Positions 42,845 through 52,364 of a stretch of 64,000 nucleotides of DNA are shown here, piece after piece; position 1 is the stretch's first letter; every line of letters begins with the position of its first letter. The translations under genes were made by a program, and so were the position numbers. The notes below the pieces were generated by a model, which saw only the letters and a program-made list of their open reading frames with translations, searched no databases and was not told the DNA's origin. This DNA comes from Polaribacter sp. IC073 (GTDB lineage Bacteria; Bacteroidota; Bacteroidia; Flavobacteriales; Flavobacteriaceae), in contig NZ_VORS01000006.1 in NCBI RefSeq assembly GCF_007997075.1, positions 1-64,000 of the forward strand. The letters run 5' to 3'.

Positions 42845-44764
42845 TTAAGAAAAATTAGAAACTTCTGCTTCTATTTTTTCCCATTTTTCCATTACCGTAT
42901 CTAATTTTGCTTTTTTAGCTTTGTATTTTTCAAAGAAATTTGGTCTGCCAGAAACTTCATCGTAATTCTTTGCCAATTCTAAATCTATCTTTTCAATTTC
43001 TTTTTCTAAATCTGCTATTTCAGTTTCTACATTAGAAAGCTTATTTTTTAGCTTTTTAAGCTGCTTTTCTTGCTCTCTAGATAATTGTTCTGATTCTTTT
43101 TTAGAAGTATCTTTCGCTACTTTTACAACCGTTCTTTTCTCTGCTTCTCTAAGGTTTTCTATCTTGTGCTGCGCTAAGAAATAATCAATATCTCCTAAAT
43201 ATTCTTTAATTTCTTTGTCTTTAAAACCGTAGACGGTAGACGTTAAGCCTTGTAAGAAATCTCTATCGTGAGAAACTACAATTAAAGTTCCGTCAAAGTT
43301 ATTCAAGGCTTCTTTTAACACCGTTTTAGAAGCAATATCTAAGTGGTTTGTTGGCTCATCCATTATCAACACATTAAAAGGTGATAATAATAATTTACAC
43401 AAAGCCAACCTATTTCTTTCTCCTCCAGAAAGTACTTTTGCTTTTTTATCTGCCGCATCTCCACCAAACAAGAAAGAACCTAACATATCTCTAACTCTTG
43501 CTCTATTTCCATCACTAGCAGCGTCTTCCATGATTTGTAAAACAGTCTTTTCTGGTGGTAAATGTTCTGATTGATTTTGAGCAAAATACCCAACTTCTAC
43601 ATTATGACCGAGCTTTAAATGTCCTTCAAAAGGAATTTCGCCAACCATCATTTTTGCTAACGTTGATTTTCCTTGTCCGTTTTGACCAACAAAAGCAATT
43701 TTACTATTTCTTTCAATTAATAAATCTACACCTTCTAAAATTTGTTTATCGCCATAACTTTTAGAAAGATTTTCTGCTTCCACAATAATTTTACCAGGTT
43801 CTTTAGAAATGTTAAAACGAACATTCATGGCTTGGTTATCATCTTGGTCTACCTCAATCAACTCAACTTTATCTAGTTGTTTCATTAAAGATTGCGCCAT
43901 AGAAGCTTTACTTGCTTTTGCCTTAAATTTATTTATTAAGTGTTGTTTTTGTTTTATTTCTTTCTCTTGATTTTTCTGCGCTTGTAATTGCTTTTCTTTT
44001 ATTTCTCCTCTTAATACTAAGAATTCTGAATACGGTTTTTTATAATCGTAAATCTGTCCTAAAGAAATTTCTATGGTTCTGTTGGTGACATTGTCTAAAA
44101 ACATTTTATCATGCGAAACCAAAACAATGGCACCAGAATAGCCTTTTAAGAAGTTTTCTAACCAAATAATAGACTCGATATCTAAGTGATTGGTTGGCTC
44201 ATCTAATAGTAGAATATCGTTGTTTTGAAGCAATAATTTTGCCAACTCAATACGCATTCTCCAACCTCCAGAAAAAGTGTCTGTTAATTTATCAAAATCT
44301 TCTCTTTGAAAACCTAAACCTTGTAAAATCTTTTCGGTATCTCCTTGGTAATTATACCCTCCTAAAAGTTCATAACGTTCTGTCTTTTCTGTTAAATCGA
44401 TAATTAACTGACTGTATTCTTCACTTTCGTAGTCTGTTCTAGTTGCTAATTGTTCATTAATTTCATCTAACTGAAGTTCTATTTCTTTAATTTCTTCGAA
44501 AGCTTGGTAGGCTTCTTCCAAAATAGTTCTTCCTTCAACAAAATCGATATCTTGTCTTAAGAAACCCATTTGCACATCTTTATCAAAAGCCATGGTACCA
44601 CCACTACTTTCAATGTCTCTAGAAAGCACTTTTAATAAAGTAGATTTTCCTGCTCCATTTTTTCCAATCAGTCCAATTCTATCTCCTTTATTCAATTTAA
44701 AAGTGATGCCAGAAAACAATTCGGTTCCCATAAAGGAAACCGTTAAATTATGTACGTTTAACAT
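42845..44764 (-). CDS. ABC-F family ATPase
   Basis: 639 residues with two ABC domains and no membrane part. Walker A sites are GLIGKNGAGKST and AFVGQNGQGKST; signatures are FSGGWRMRIELA and LSGGERNRLALC; a linker of charged helices lies between them and a C-terminal coiled coil (about 550-635). It belongs to the translation-associated ABC-F group (Uup/YheS-like). Ribosome binding is likely, antibiotic resistance is not indicated. It is divergent from the DUF983 gene. Confidence 0.93.
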   Translation of the reverse strand: MLNVHNLTVSFMGTELFSGITFKLNKGDRIGLIGKNGAGKSTLLKVLSRDIESSGGTMAFDKDVQMGFLRQDIDFVEGRTILEEAYQAFEEIKEIELQLDEINEQLATRTDYESEEYSQLIIDLTEKTERYELLGGYNYQGDTEKILQGLGFQREDFDKLTDTFSGGWRMRIELAKLLLQNNDILLLDEPTNHLDIESIIWLENFLKGYSGAIVLVSHDKMFLDNVTNRTIEISLGQIYDYKKPYSEFLVLRGEIKEKQLQAQKNQEKEIKQKQHLINKFKAKASKASMAQSLMKQLDKVELIEVDQDDNQAMNVRFNISKEPGKIIVEAENLSKSYGDKQILEGVDLLIERNSKIAFVGQNGQGKSTLAKMMVGEIPFEGHLKLGHNVEVGYFAQNQSEHLPPEKTVLQIMEDAASDGNRARVRDMLGSFLFGGDAADKKAKVLSGGERNRLALCKLLLSPFNVLIMDEPTNHLDIASKTVLKEALNNFDGTLIVVSHDRDFLQGLTSTVYGFKDKEIKEYLGDIDYFLAQHKIENLREAEKRTVVKVAKDTSKKESEQLSREQEKQLKKLKNKLSNVETEIADLEKEIEKIDLELAKNYDEVSGRPNFFEKYKAKKAKLDTVMEKWEKIEAEVSNFS

Positions 44765-44774
44765 GAAATTATTG

Positions 44775-44797
44775 TAAATTTGTAAGGCGCAAAGCTA
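44775..44797. promoter_or_regulatory. Divergent -7 boxes for ABC-F and DUF983 genes
   Basis: TAAATTTG (44775-44782, plus) and TAGCTTTG on the minus strand (44797-44790) both match TAnnTTTG within a 53-bp intergenic region, so the two promoters overlap and may compete. Confidence 0.55.
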
Positions 44798-44817
44798 CTT
44801 AAAAAAATAGAGTTATT

Positions 44818-45213
44818 ATGTTTAAAAAAGGTACAAAAATATACAGTGTTGCAAACGGTAAGTGCCCTCGATGTCACGAAGGTGATTTTTTTAAATATAA
44901 ATTTACGATCCATCCATCTAAAATTACGCAATTACATGATAATTGCCCAGAGTGTAATTTAAGATATATGATAGAACCTTCTTTCTTTTTTGGTGCTATG
45001 TATGTAAATTACGGACTTACAGTTGCTATTTCTATTGCTACTTTCTTAATTGCTACATTGCTTTTCTCACTAACGCTATTGCAATCTTTTGCTGCAATTA
45101 TTGTTGCTTTACTTGCTTTAACTCCCTTAAACCTGCGTTTATCTAGAATAATCTGGATAAATATGTTTGTTTCATATAGCAAAAACAGTGAAAAACAAAA
45201 TGAAAAAAAGTAG
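44818..45213 (+). CDS. DUF983 membrane protein with zinc ribbon
   Basis: 131 residues. An N-terminal CPRCHEGDFF ... CPECNLRY pair of CxxC motifs forms a probable zinc ribbon, followed by two membrane helices (LTVAISIATFLIATLLFSLT; FAAIIVALLALTPLNL). DUF983 proteins are widespread in Bacteroidota and have no established function. The C-terminus is basic and polar. Next gene (histidine kinase) is 102 bp away. Confidence 0.88.
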   Translation: MFKKGTKIYSVANGKCPRCHEGDFFKYKFTIHPSKITQLHDNCPECNLRYMIEPSFFFGAMYVNYGLTVAISIATFLIATLLFSLTLLQSFAAIIVALLALTPLNLRLSRIIWINMFVSYSKNSEKQNEKK

Positions 45214-45253
45214 TTATTATTAAAAGTTGACTTCTTTTAATATATTTCATTTT

Positions 45254-45265
45254 GGGTATCAATAC
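45254..45265 (+). promoter_or_regulatory. GGGTATCAATAC motif upstream of the histidine kinase
   Basis: Shares 12 identical bases with the longer palindrome at 47632, which precedes the cognate regulator. A possible binding site of the regulator for its own genes. Confidence 0.4.
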
Positions 45266-45315
45266 GAATGGTATTTGCAATTTTAATTTTCACTTTTGCA
45301 AAATTCCCTCCAACT

Positions 45316-47349
45316 ATGAAAATATTATACCCAACTATTTTAGCACTATTTTTTTACTTTGCTACTTTTTCACAAAAAAATACAGCAAATTCTCAAGAGC
45401 TGTTTGATTCTGCTACAAATGAAGCATTAAAAGCTGGCTCCTTAGAGGGTTTAATTTACAACGTTAGAGATCTAAAAAAGTTAGACAATTTTACGAACAG
45501 ACGCAAGCAACACCTAGCCTTAACAAATGCATCCGTAAAAAGTAATAACAGTAGAGCGTTTACCGGTAAACGTTTTCACGATACCTCTAATGACTTAAAT
45601 TATAGAAGAAGCATATTCCCTCAAAGTAAAATCGTTCAAACGGATAAATACATAGCAACCAATCCCTTTTTAATTGGTGGCATTCATCTAAAAAAAGGCA
45701 ATGCAAATTCGAATTCTAAAGAATACTCCAAATATATTAAAGAATATACGGCAACAATTAGTAGGTATAAAAAGAACCAAAAAGACTCTATAGAAATTGC
45801 TGATGCTATTTATTCTAGGGCAAATGTATATTTTAATGACAACCAATACTTAGCTTCTTTTAAAGATTACCAATTGGCAGCAAAATATTATGAGAAGCTT
45901 GGAGACAAGGTTTACATGAATTATTCTTTGGCTGGCATTATAAATATTTATGGTATCAATGGTTTTAATGAGAAAACAATTGAAGAAAGAAGAAAACTAA
46001 TAAAAAGAAAAATTGAAACGAATCTACTAGAAGGCCTCTATATAGATTACTATAATCAATCTTTAAATTACAAGAAACTAGATAGCTTTAAAAAACAAGA
46101 AGAATACCTTTTAAAGGCAAATTCGTACATTGAGAACAACAAAGGTAAAAACATCACCGACAGTGATTTCCTAGTTATTAAAAGTGGTTTGGTTCTTTTT
46201 TACGCGACAGAAAAAAAAATTGATGAAGCAAAAAAATACTTAAAAGAAGCAACCATTTATTATAATAAAACCGATAAAAACAGTTTTTTTACTGACGATT
46301 TTTACAAAGCAAAAGCCACTTATTTATTTGCGTCTTCTAATTATAAGGAAGCTTTAATATTTGCAAAAAAATCATATGCATTATTTAAAGATAATAATAA
46401 CATGCCTGGTGTTATAGAAAGCAGCAGATTACTTTCTATGATCTACACTAAAATGGGCAATAATAACCTTGCTTTAGATTATTTTAAAAAATATTACACC
46501 GTTAAAGATTCTATTTTTAGCATTGCCAAAACAAGCGCACTTATTTATTACCGAGCACTTTATAAATCTGAAGATAAAGAGAAAGAAATTTCTGAACAAA
46601 AAGTAGAGATTAAGGAATTAGCGAAAAAATATGAAGCAAAGAAAAGCTTTATTCTTATGGGCGTAATCAGTTTCGTCTTTATTTTTTTAATACTGTTGTT
46701 ATATATTAATAGAATACAGTTTAAGAAAGAGAGAAAAATGCAAGAAGAATATGCTCAAAAACTACTACTTTCTGAAGAAGAAGAACGCAAACGAATTTCT
46801 AAAGATTTACATGATAGTTTAGGACAAAGTTTATTATTGATAAAGCATAAAATTGCTGCAAAAAATGATGATGAGGCTAAGGAATTGGTAAATAGTGCCA
46901 TTGAAGAAGTAAGAAGTATTTCTCGAGTTTTACATCCTTTTCAATTAGAACATGTAGGTCTTTCTAAAGCCTTACAAAACTTAGTTTTTTTACTTGATGA
47001 AAGCTATAAAGACACTTATATTTTTGGTGAAATAGATCATCTAGCGTCTAAGTTATGCCCGCAAACAGAAATAAATGTTTTTAGAATTGTACAAGAGTGC
47101 TTGTCTAATGTAATGAAGCATGCAAAAGCAGCTTCTGCTAAAGTAACCTTAATAAATACTAAAGAGAGCATTGTTATAACTGTTGAAGACAATGGTATTG
47201 GTTTCAATTTTACTGAAAAATACAATGACCAAGAAAGCCTGGGACTTAAAATTATAAAAGAGAGGGTAAAGTTTATAAAAGGAACTTTAAAAATTAATTC
47301 CATAAAAAATAGTGGTACAACAATTACAGTTAAATTTCCAAAAGAGTAA
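45316..47349 (+). CDS. Two-component sensor histidine kinase with TPR sensor region
   Basis: 677 residues from the ATG at 45316, which gives a signal peptide (KILYPTILALFFYFATFSQ). The periplasmic part holds TPR-like repeats (ADAIYSRANVYFNDNQYLAS; YLFASSNYKEALIFAKKSYA). One membrane helix (SFILMGVISFVFIFLILLLY) precedes a coiled linker and a HisKA_3 domain with His499 in ISKDLHDSLGQSL, then an ATPase domain (VEDNGIGFNF; SLGLKIIKERV). It should phosphorylate the NarL-type regulator encoded at 47874. The stimulus is unknown. Confidence 0.93.
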   Translation: MKILYPTILALFFYFATFSQKNTANSQELFDSATNEALKAGSLEGLIYNVRDLKKLDNFTNRRKQHLALTNASVKSNNSRAFTGKRFHDTSNDLNYRRSIFPQSKIVQTDKYIATNPFLIGGIHLKKGNANSNSKEYSKYIKEYTATISRYKKNQKDSIEIADAIYSRANVYFNDNQYLASFKDYQLAAKYYEKLGDKVYMNYSLAGIINIYGINGFNEKTIEERRKLIKRKIETNLLEGLYIDYYNQSLNYKKLDSFKKQEEYLLKANSYIENNKGKNITDSDFLVIKSGLVLFYATEKKIDEAKKYLKEATIYYNKTDKNSFFTDDFYKAKATYLFASSNYKEALIFAKKSYALFKDNNNMPGVIESSRLLSMIYTKMGNNNLALDYFKKYYTVKDSIFSIAKTSALIYYRALYKSEDKEKEISEQKVEIKELAKKYEAKKSFILMGVISFVFIFLILLLYINRIQFKKERKMQEEYAQKLLLSEEEERKRISKDLHDSLGQSLLLIKHKIAAKNDDEAKELVNSAIEEVRSISRVLHPFQLEHVGLSKALQNLVFLLDESYKDTYIFGEIDHLASKLCPQTEINVFRIVQECLSNVMKHAKAASAKVTLINTKESIVITVEDNGIGFNFTEKYNDQESLGLKIIKERVKFIKGTLKINSIKNSGTTITVKFPKE

Positions 47350-47631
47350 ATCACATCAACTTTAATTTTGAAAAGGTTTCTCTGATTTTATTCTACTTAA
47401 CACCAACATTAGCATACCGGCAAGAACTAAACATTTTTGCAAAAGAATCTTTTAATTACGCTTCTAAAAGGAATCTACATACACTCAAAGAGGTTGGCGT
47501 TTGTGCCAGTAAAATAGCAACTGATGTAAAGTCGCTTTTAAAACAAACTTCTTTTTGTTGCAAAAAAACACAATTAAAGTGTCTGAAGTTTTTTTATACC
47601 AAAAAATTTCCTTAAAAGTTTTTGCAATTAC

Positions 47632-47645
47632 GGGTATCAATACCC
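47632..47645 (+). promoter_or_regulatory. Palindrome GGGTATCAATACCC
   Basis: Perfect palindrome (6-bp arms around CA) in the 524-bp gap between kinase and regulator. Most of the rest of this gap (47350-47630) shows no gene or hairpin; the small ORF at 47703 follows. It may be an operator of the NarL-type regulator. Confidence 0.45.
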
Positions 47646-47702
47646 ACAATAGATTTTAATAAATTGATTTTCTTTGGGGTCACCTAATTAACAGCTATAA
47701 TC

Positions 47703-47822
47703 ATGAAAAAAACAATTGATATGATTTTTAAAAAGAAAGAAAAAATTGAAAAAAACTATTCAGAATTAGTAGAAGCCTTTTTGAATCGTTTAAACAATAA
47801 CGAAGAACCTAAAGATTTTTAA
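47703..47822 (+). CDS. Small ORF of 39 residues between kinase and regulator
   Basis: ATG at 47703, product MKKTIDMIFKKKEKIEKNYS continuing with ELVEAFLNRLNNNEEPKDF. It is highly charged and would be helical. It lies 57 bp after the GGGTATCAATACCC palindrome and 52 bp before the response regulator. No family is recognised. The reading frame is short enough to be chance; regular Lys/Glu spacing and the position are the only support. Confidence 0.4.
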   Translation: MKKTIDMIFKKKEKIEKNYSELVEAFLNRLNNNEEPKDF

Positions 47823-47873
47823 ATGGAACTTTAAAAAAAACAGATTATATAATACAAAGCAATTTCCTATAAA

Positions 47874-48506
47874 ATGAGAAAATTAGAAATTTTTATAGCT
47901 GATGACCACCCGATACTTTTAAAAGGCTTAGAAGATCTTTTAATTGAAAAAAAAATGAACGTAATAGGAAAGGCCATTAACGGTCAAGATGCCTTAAACT
48001 TCATTATAAAAAACGAGCCATACATTGCGATTTTAGATGTAGAGATGCCAAAAAAAAGTGGGATTGAAATAGCACAATATTGCAAGCTAAATAAAATAGC
48101 AACCAAGATTATTCTAATTACACTTTACAAAGAAATCGATTTGTATTTAATGGCAAAAAAAATAGGTGTCTTTGGGTATATTTTAAAAGAATTTGCTTTA
48201 GAAGAAATAGAAACTTGTATTAAATCTGTAACGAACAACATTCCTTATTTTAGTGAAGAAATAAAAAAACACATTGGTTTTACAGAGGAAACGAATGCTG
48301 TATTAAAAGAATTATCTCTTCCAGAAAAAAGGGTTTTAAAATTAATTTCAGAGCATAAAACAAATAAAGAGATTGGCCATTTATTATTTATTTCTCATAG
48401 AACTGTAGAAAAATACAGGAGTAAAATTATTTTAAAATTAGATTTATCCCATGTTAGTGGCGCTTTGCTCTCTTGGGTTTTAAAAAACAAACACCTTTTT
48501 AATTAA
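47874..48506 (+). CDS. NarL/FixJ-type response regulator
   Basis: 210 residues. Receiver domain with IADDHPILLKGLEDLL and phospho-acceptor Asp55 in AILDVEMPKKSG; Thr and Lys of the switch in LITLYKE. The C-terminal LuxR helix-turn-helix reads LPEKRVLKLISEHKTNKEIG and HRTVEKYRSKIILKL. It is the partner of the histidine kinase encoded upstream. It probably binds a palindrome; the GGGTATCAATAC motifs nearby are candidates. Confidence 0.93.
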   Translation: MRKLEIFIADDHPILLKGLEDLLIEKKMNVIGKAINGQDALNFIIKNEPYIAILDVEMPKKSGIEIAQYCKLNKIATKIILITLYKEIDLYLMAKKIGVFGYILKEFALEEIETCIKSVTNNIPYFSEEIKKHIGFTEETNAVLKELSLPEKRVLKLISEHKTNKEIGHLLFISHRTVEKYRSKIILKLDLSHVSGALLSWVLKNKHLFN

Positions 48507-48537
48507 TTAAAACAGCAATTACCATCATTATAAAACT

Positions 48538-48705
48538 ATGTCACCAACAAAATTTATTTCAAAAATAATTTCTAATTATAAAAGTAAAAGAGAATATATA
48601 AAAGAGAGACGTTATGCAAACAACCCAAGAACGAAGTATTACTACTACATGAGAAAGTGTGATATTATAAGGAAAACGAATCAAAAGGAATTAACAGTAC
48701 ATTAG
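48538..48705 (+). CDS. Small basic ORF of 55 residues
   Basis: ATG at 48538; product begins MSPTKFISKIISNYKSKREY, with a run of Tyr (KYYYYM) and many Arg/Lys. It ends within 4 bp of the convergent FAD-oxidoreductase stop. No family is recognised, and there is no clear ribosome-binding site. Reported because it follows the regulator in the same direction after 31 bp. Confidence 0.3.
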   Translation: MSPTKFISKIISNYKSKREYIKERRYANNPRTKYYYYMRKCDIIRKTNQKELTVH

Positions 48706-49739
48706 AATCTTCTAATATCTATTTCAACATCTAGAAGACCCCCATTTTCTAGATAATTAAAGAGGCTTTTAGCAACCGTTGGCCCTATCATTACACCACG
48801 CGTTCCTAAGCCATTTAAAACGACCAATTGTTGGTGTTTTGGATGCACACCCACCAAGGGTCTTCTTCCTGCAACAGTTGGTCTTATTCCTGCAGATTGA
48901 GCAATAATTGTATACGGAACATCTATTACTTTCTTCAATTTTTCTACCAACTCTTCTTTTCCTTCTTCCGACGGATTGGATGTTTTATCGGTCCAATTAA
49001 AGGTTGCGCCAACTTTATAATTGTTGCCTCCCATTGGTAGAATGAAAAGTGTAGATTTTAATAAAAAATCGATATTTAATTCTGGTGAGTGAATGGTTAA
49101 CAACTCTCCTTTTGCTTCGTTTAATGGCAAGTAATTAAAATACGGATTTTGCTTGATACCAAAACCTTCACAAAAAACCACTTTTGATGCAGTAATATCT
49201 TTGTAGGTTGCAAATGCTTCGTCAAGTTTTAATTCATCATATTCAAAATTCTCATAACGAATCAATCCACTATCATTCAAATAACTTCTATAAGATTCTA
49301 CTAATTTCTTTGTATCAATTCTGCCGGTTTCATTTACATTTCCAAAGTTAAAATCTGCAATAACTCCGTTATAAGTCTTCGTATCTAATTTAGGATCTAA
49401 ATAGTCTATTAATTTTGGTTTATCTAGCGCTTCAAACCAATTATTCTGATCTTCAATAGACTTAAATGCTTTTTTAATGACTATTTTTTTGTCGATACTA
49501 ATATTTAATTTCTCTTCGATGCTTTTGTATAATGGGAGCGCAATTTCTAATTGCTCTTTAGCATTCCAAACAGGTGTAAATCTTTTTAAAATTACAGGGT
49601 TGTACACACCACCAGCAACTAAAGAAGAGGTTTGAGAATCGTCTTCGAAAACTAAAAATGTTTTGCCCGCATTTAACAATTCTTCTGCAAATGCTAAACC
49701 TGCCAACCCTAAACCAACAATAATATAATCTACCTTCAT
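48702..49739 (-). CDS. FAD-dependent amino-acid-oxidase-like oxidoreductase
   Basis: 345 residues. The dinucleotide site YIIVGLGLAGLAFAEELL is at the N-terminus, and the C-terminal AGIRPTVAGRRPLVGVHP and LNGLGTRGVMIGP match the DAO/ThiO family. A substrate cannot be assigned; glycine oxidase or D-amino-acid dehydrogenase types are possible. Single gene, 183 bp from gldN. Confidence 0.85.
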   Translation of the reverse strand: MKVDYIIVGLGLAGLAFAEELLNAGKTFLVFEDDSQTSSLVAGGVYNPVILKRFTPVWNAKEQLEIALPLYKSIEEKLNISIDKKIVIKKAFKSIEDQNNWFEALDKPKLIDYLDPKLDTKTYNGVIADFNFGNVNETGRIDTKKLVESYRSYLNDSGLIRYENFEYDELKLDEAFATYKDITASKVVFCEGFGIKQNPYFNYLPLNEAKGELLTIHSPELNIDFLLKSTLFILPMGGNNYKVGATFNWTDKTSNPSEEGKEELVEKLKKVIDVPYTIIAQSAGIRPTVAGRRPLVGVHPKHQQLVVLNGLGTRGVMIGPTVAKSLFNYLENGGLLDVEIDIRRF

Positions 49740-49793
49740 AATTTAAAAAATGACTTTAAAATTCAGTTTTGCCTAAGATCTATAAATAATTCT

Positions 49794-49868
49794 AGCCCTG
49801 ATTGAAGCGTTTGTTTGAGCTCTTTTTGAGGCACGAAAAAAAGCGAGTGCGTAAAGCAGGAAACAGCT
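49794..49868 (+). repeat. Dispersed intergenic repeat, family B-like
   Basis: AGCCCTGATTGAAGCG, then TTTGTTTGAGCTCTTTTTG and AAAAAAAGCGAG, ending GCAGGAAACAGCT. It shares the TTTGTTTGAGCTCTTTTT and AAAAAAGCGAGT core with 20342 and 40264 but has different ends. Lies after gldN, before the FAD oxidoreductase gene. Confidence 0.75.
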
Positions 49869-49872
49869 ACAA

Positions 49873-49903
49873 ATAAAAAAACGCTTGCTTTCACAAACGT
49901 TTT
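49873..49903 (-). terminator. Intrinsic terminator of the gldKLMN operon
   Basis: On the minus strand AACGTTTG and CAAGCGTT (one wobble, 6-base loop) followed by seven T, 20 bases past the gldN stop. Confidence 0.8.
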
Positions 49904-49922
49904 ATTTTTTATTGGTAGTGAA

Positions 49923-50777
49923 TTAATAGTTCCACATATCTATTTCTCTATTTCTAATGTCTTCTTTGATCTTATTTGCTTCTAACATTTGAAACAAAGA
50001 ATTACCGCGAACATAGTCTTCAATAGCTCTGTTACCATACATATTTTCTTCTCTAACAATTGTAGAACTAAATCTTCTCGCATTTAACAAGTGATCGAAA
50101 GAAATTGGTTGTGAAGCATTTTTAGGATTGAAAACCTTAGCATCATGCAGTACTTGTCTTGCAGATGGAAAGAAAATCCAGAATAATTCATACAATTTAT
50201 CATCCTCTATTTCTTGAACTCCTAAAGTTTGTACATCTTTTCCCATGGGTGCTAAAGCCAATAATCTGTACTTTAATTCTCCTTGACGTTTATCAAAATA
50301 CCACATTCCTTTAATCATATACCCTGCTACATCTTCTGTTTGAATTCTGTAGGTATCTGTATAACCATTTTCTTCACGAACATTTACCAAACGTTTTTCT
50401 ATTTCTTCTGGTGTTATTCTTGTAGTAAAAAAAGAATCATCATACGCTTCTTTAATTTTACCTTGCTTTATTCCTTTAATTAAAGTGTGAAACAAAGATC
50501 TTCTGTCTGATGATATGCTTGTAGTATCTATAGGAAAATAATAAGGTAAATTTATTTTTTGATTCAAATCTATAAATTCCCAAACTACTTTAGACCACAA
50601 AACATCTCTATCGTCTACATAACCATAAGGAATTGGTCCATCATTATCTGCCGCCAATTGCGCTGCACTCTCTACACCTATTTGGTCTACAGTCTTTGCG
50701 TTTAATAAGTTCGATTGCGCACTTACCAAACCTGTAGTTAAAATAGCAAAAAATATTATTACACAATTTTTAATCAT
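49923..50777 (-). CDS. gldN: Gliding motility / type IX secretion protein GldN
   Basis: 284 residues with a signal peptide (NCVIIFFAILTTGLVSAQ). The sequence shows the GldN/PorN family features: PYGYVDDRDVLWSKVVWEFI, then RYRLLALAPMGK-like LKYRLLALAPMGKDVQ, and YELFWIFFPSARQVLHDAKVF. GldN forms a periplasmic ring with the lipoprotein GldK, part of the type IX secretion machine. It is last in the operon, 15 bp after gldM. Confidence 0.97.
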   Translation of the reverse strand: MIKNCVIIFFAILTTGLVSAQSNLLNAKTVDQIGVESAAQLAADNDGPIPYGYVDDRDVLWSKVVWEFIDLNQKINLPYYFPIDTTSISSDRRSLFHTLIKGIKQGKIKEAYDDSFFTTRITPEEIEKRLVNVREENGYTDTYRIQTEDVAGYMIKGMWYFDKRQGELKYRLLALAPMGKDVQTLGVQEIEDDKLYELFWIFFPSARQVLHDAKVFNPKNASQPISFDHLLNARRFSSTIVREENMYGNRAIEDYVRGNSLFQMLEANKIKEDIRNREIDMWNY

Positions 50778-50792
50778 AACTAAGTTGATTTT

Positions 50793-52319
50793 CTAGTTTG
50801 TTAATTCTATATTAACGGGTAATACTTTCTTTAAGTTAGTACCATTTGCGGTAGCTTTAATACCATAAATATTTATAATATCGCCTCTTCTCGCTTTAGA
50901 TAATACTTTCTTAGCAGCAGCACTTAACTTATCACCATTTACAATGATGGTTAATTCTCCTGGTACTTTAATTTTAAAACTTTGAACTCTAATTTTTAAA
51001 TCAAATTCAAAATCTGGCAAACCTGCTGTAATAGGAGCATTTGTTAAACCCGATTTAGGCATTCTAACAGTACCATATTGACCTCTAACAGATCCCATAG
51101 CTGCAGGAATATCTTTAACTCTAAACGTACTACTAGAAGTAACTTTTTTACCACTGCTTAAAGTTGCACTCACATTAATTTTAGTTGTTGCACCACCACC
51201 TGGGCGTACAATAAATCCAGATCCAGAACGACTTAATTTACCTCCAGAAGCACTTACATTTAAATCACCAGAGCTAACACCCGGTAACGAAACAGATATA
51301 GGATTGTCTAAACCTCTATACACTACATTCATTTTATCTGCGGAAACAACAGCACTACTAGGCTCTGCAATTACAGAATAAGAACTTTTAAATGGTACAG
51401 GAACTTCTTCTCCATTTTCCATAAAATAAATAGTTCCTTTAATATCTTTATCTCCAACACCTCCTGCATTTAAATCTAAAATTACGCTACCATCTTTAAA
51501 GTTTTCATAATTTTTCCCATTCAACTCTACTCTACTAGGTTTTAAATTGGGGTCATATCTTCCTAAAACAATGCTTCCTGTAACTTTATCTCCAGGGTAA
51601 AAAGCATTTTTATCTAATTGTACAACGCCATTGTAGTTAGACATAGATACTTCACTTTCTAATTGCCCACCTAATAAATCTGAAATAATATCGCTTTCAG
51701 TATTTTTAATATCCGCTTGTATTTGAGTAAAATTAGTTAAGGAAGCTACCATAGGGAAACCTTCGTATCTTGCTTTTAACCATTTTTCAGTTTTATTACC
51801 TCCACGATCTACATCCTCTGTATTGAAACGGTCATTTATTGCAGGAATAAATTTGCTATTGGCTCCTAAAACCTGAATCATGTTAGTTCGATACCCATTA
51901 ATATTATCTAAGAACTCTTGTCCTTCAATAGTATAACCATCTCCTTTAAAGAAATGTGCATCAAGCCAATCCATTTTATCCATTTGCTCATAATCATCTT
52001 TATCTTCAATTTCAGCAGTCATTTTTATTTTTAATGCTGCTAAATATTGATAATATTCTGATGAATATTCTTTTATTTTATCTGCCTTTTGTTTCAAAGG
52101 CCCAAATTTTGCTGGTTGTTCAGAAGCTTTGGTACTTAAATTTGTGTATGCTAATGCATTTTTCTCTGCTGTAGATAAATTATTATCTACTAATTTTTCA
52201 TTCGTATAACCAAAAGCTGATAAAACTTCCTTATCCATTTGCATTGCTAACATTGCAATAAAAACAAGATACATTAAGTTAATCATCTTCTGCCTTGCGG
52301 ACATTTTTCCTCCTGCCAT
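50793..52319 (-). CDS. gldM: Gliding motility / type IX secretion protein GldM
   Basis: 508 residues. An N-terminal membrane helix (MINLMYLVFIAMLAMQM, about 11-27) precedes an extended periplasmic part consisting of four domains (D1-D4); the C-terminal one contains IKATANGTNLKKVLPVNIEL. With GldL it makes the proton-driven inner-membrane motor that powers gliding and type IX secretion. 45 bp from gldL. Confidence 0.97.
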   Translation of the reverse strand: MAGGKMSARQKMINLMYLVFIAMLAMQMDKEVLSAFGYTNEKLVDNNLSTAEKNALAYTNLSTKASEQPAKFGPLKQKADKIKEYSSEYYQYLAALKIKMTAEIEDKDDYEQMDKMDWLDAHFFKGDGYTIEGQEFLDNINGYRTNMIQVLGANSKFIPAINDRFNTEDVDRGGNKTEKWLKARYEGFPMVASLTNFTQIQADIKNTESDIISDLLGGQLESEVSMSNYNGVVQLDKNAFYPGDKVTGSIVLGRYDPNLKPSRVELNGKNYENFKDGSVILDLNAGGVGDKDIKGTIYFMENGEEVPVPFKSSYSVIAEPSSAVVSADKMNVVYRGLDNPISVSLPGVSSGDLNVSASGGKLSRSGSGFIVRPGGGATTKINVSATLSSGKKVTSSSTFRVKDIPAAMGSVRGQYGTVRMPKSGLTNAPITAGLPDFEFDLKIRVQSFKIKVPGELTIIVNGDKLSAAAKKVLSKARRGDIINIYGIKATANGTNLKKVLPVNIELTN

Positions 52320-52364
52320 TCTAATTAGTTTTTAAGTTGTTATAAATTTAGTTTTAACTAATTA

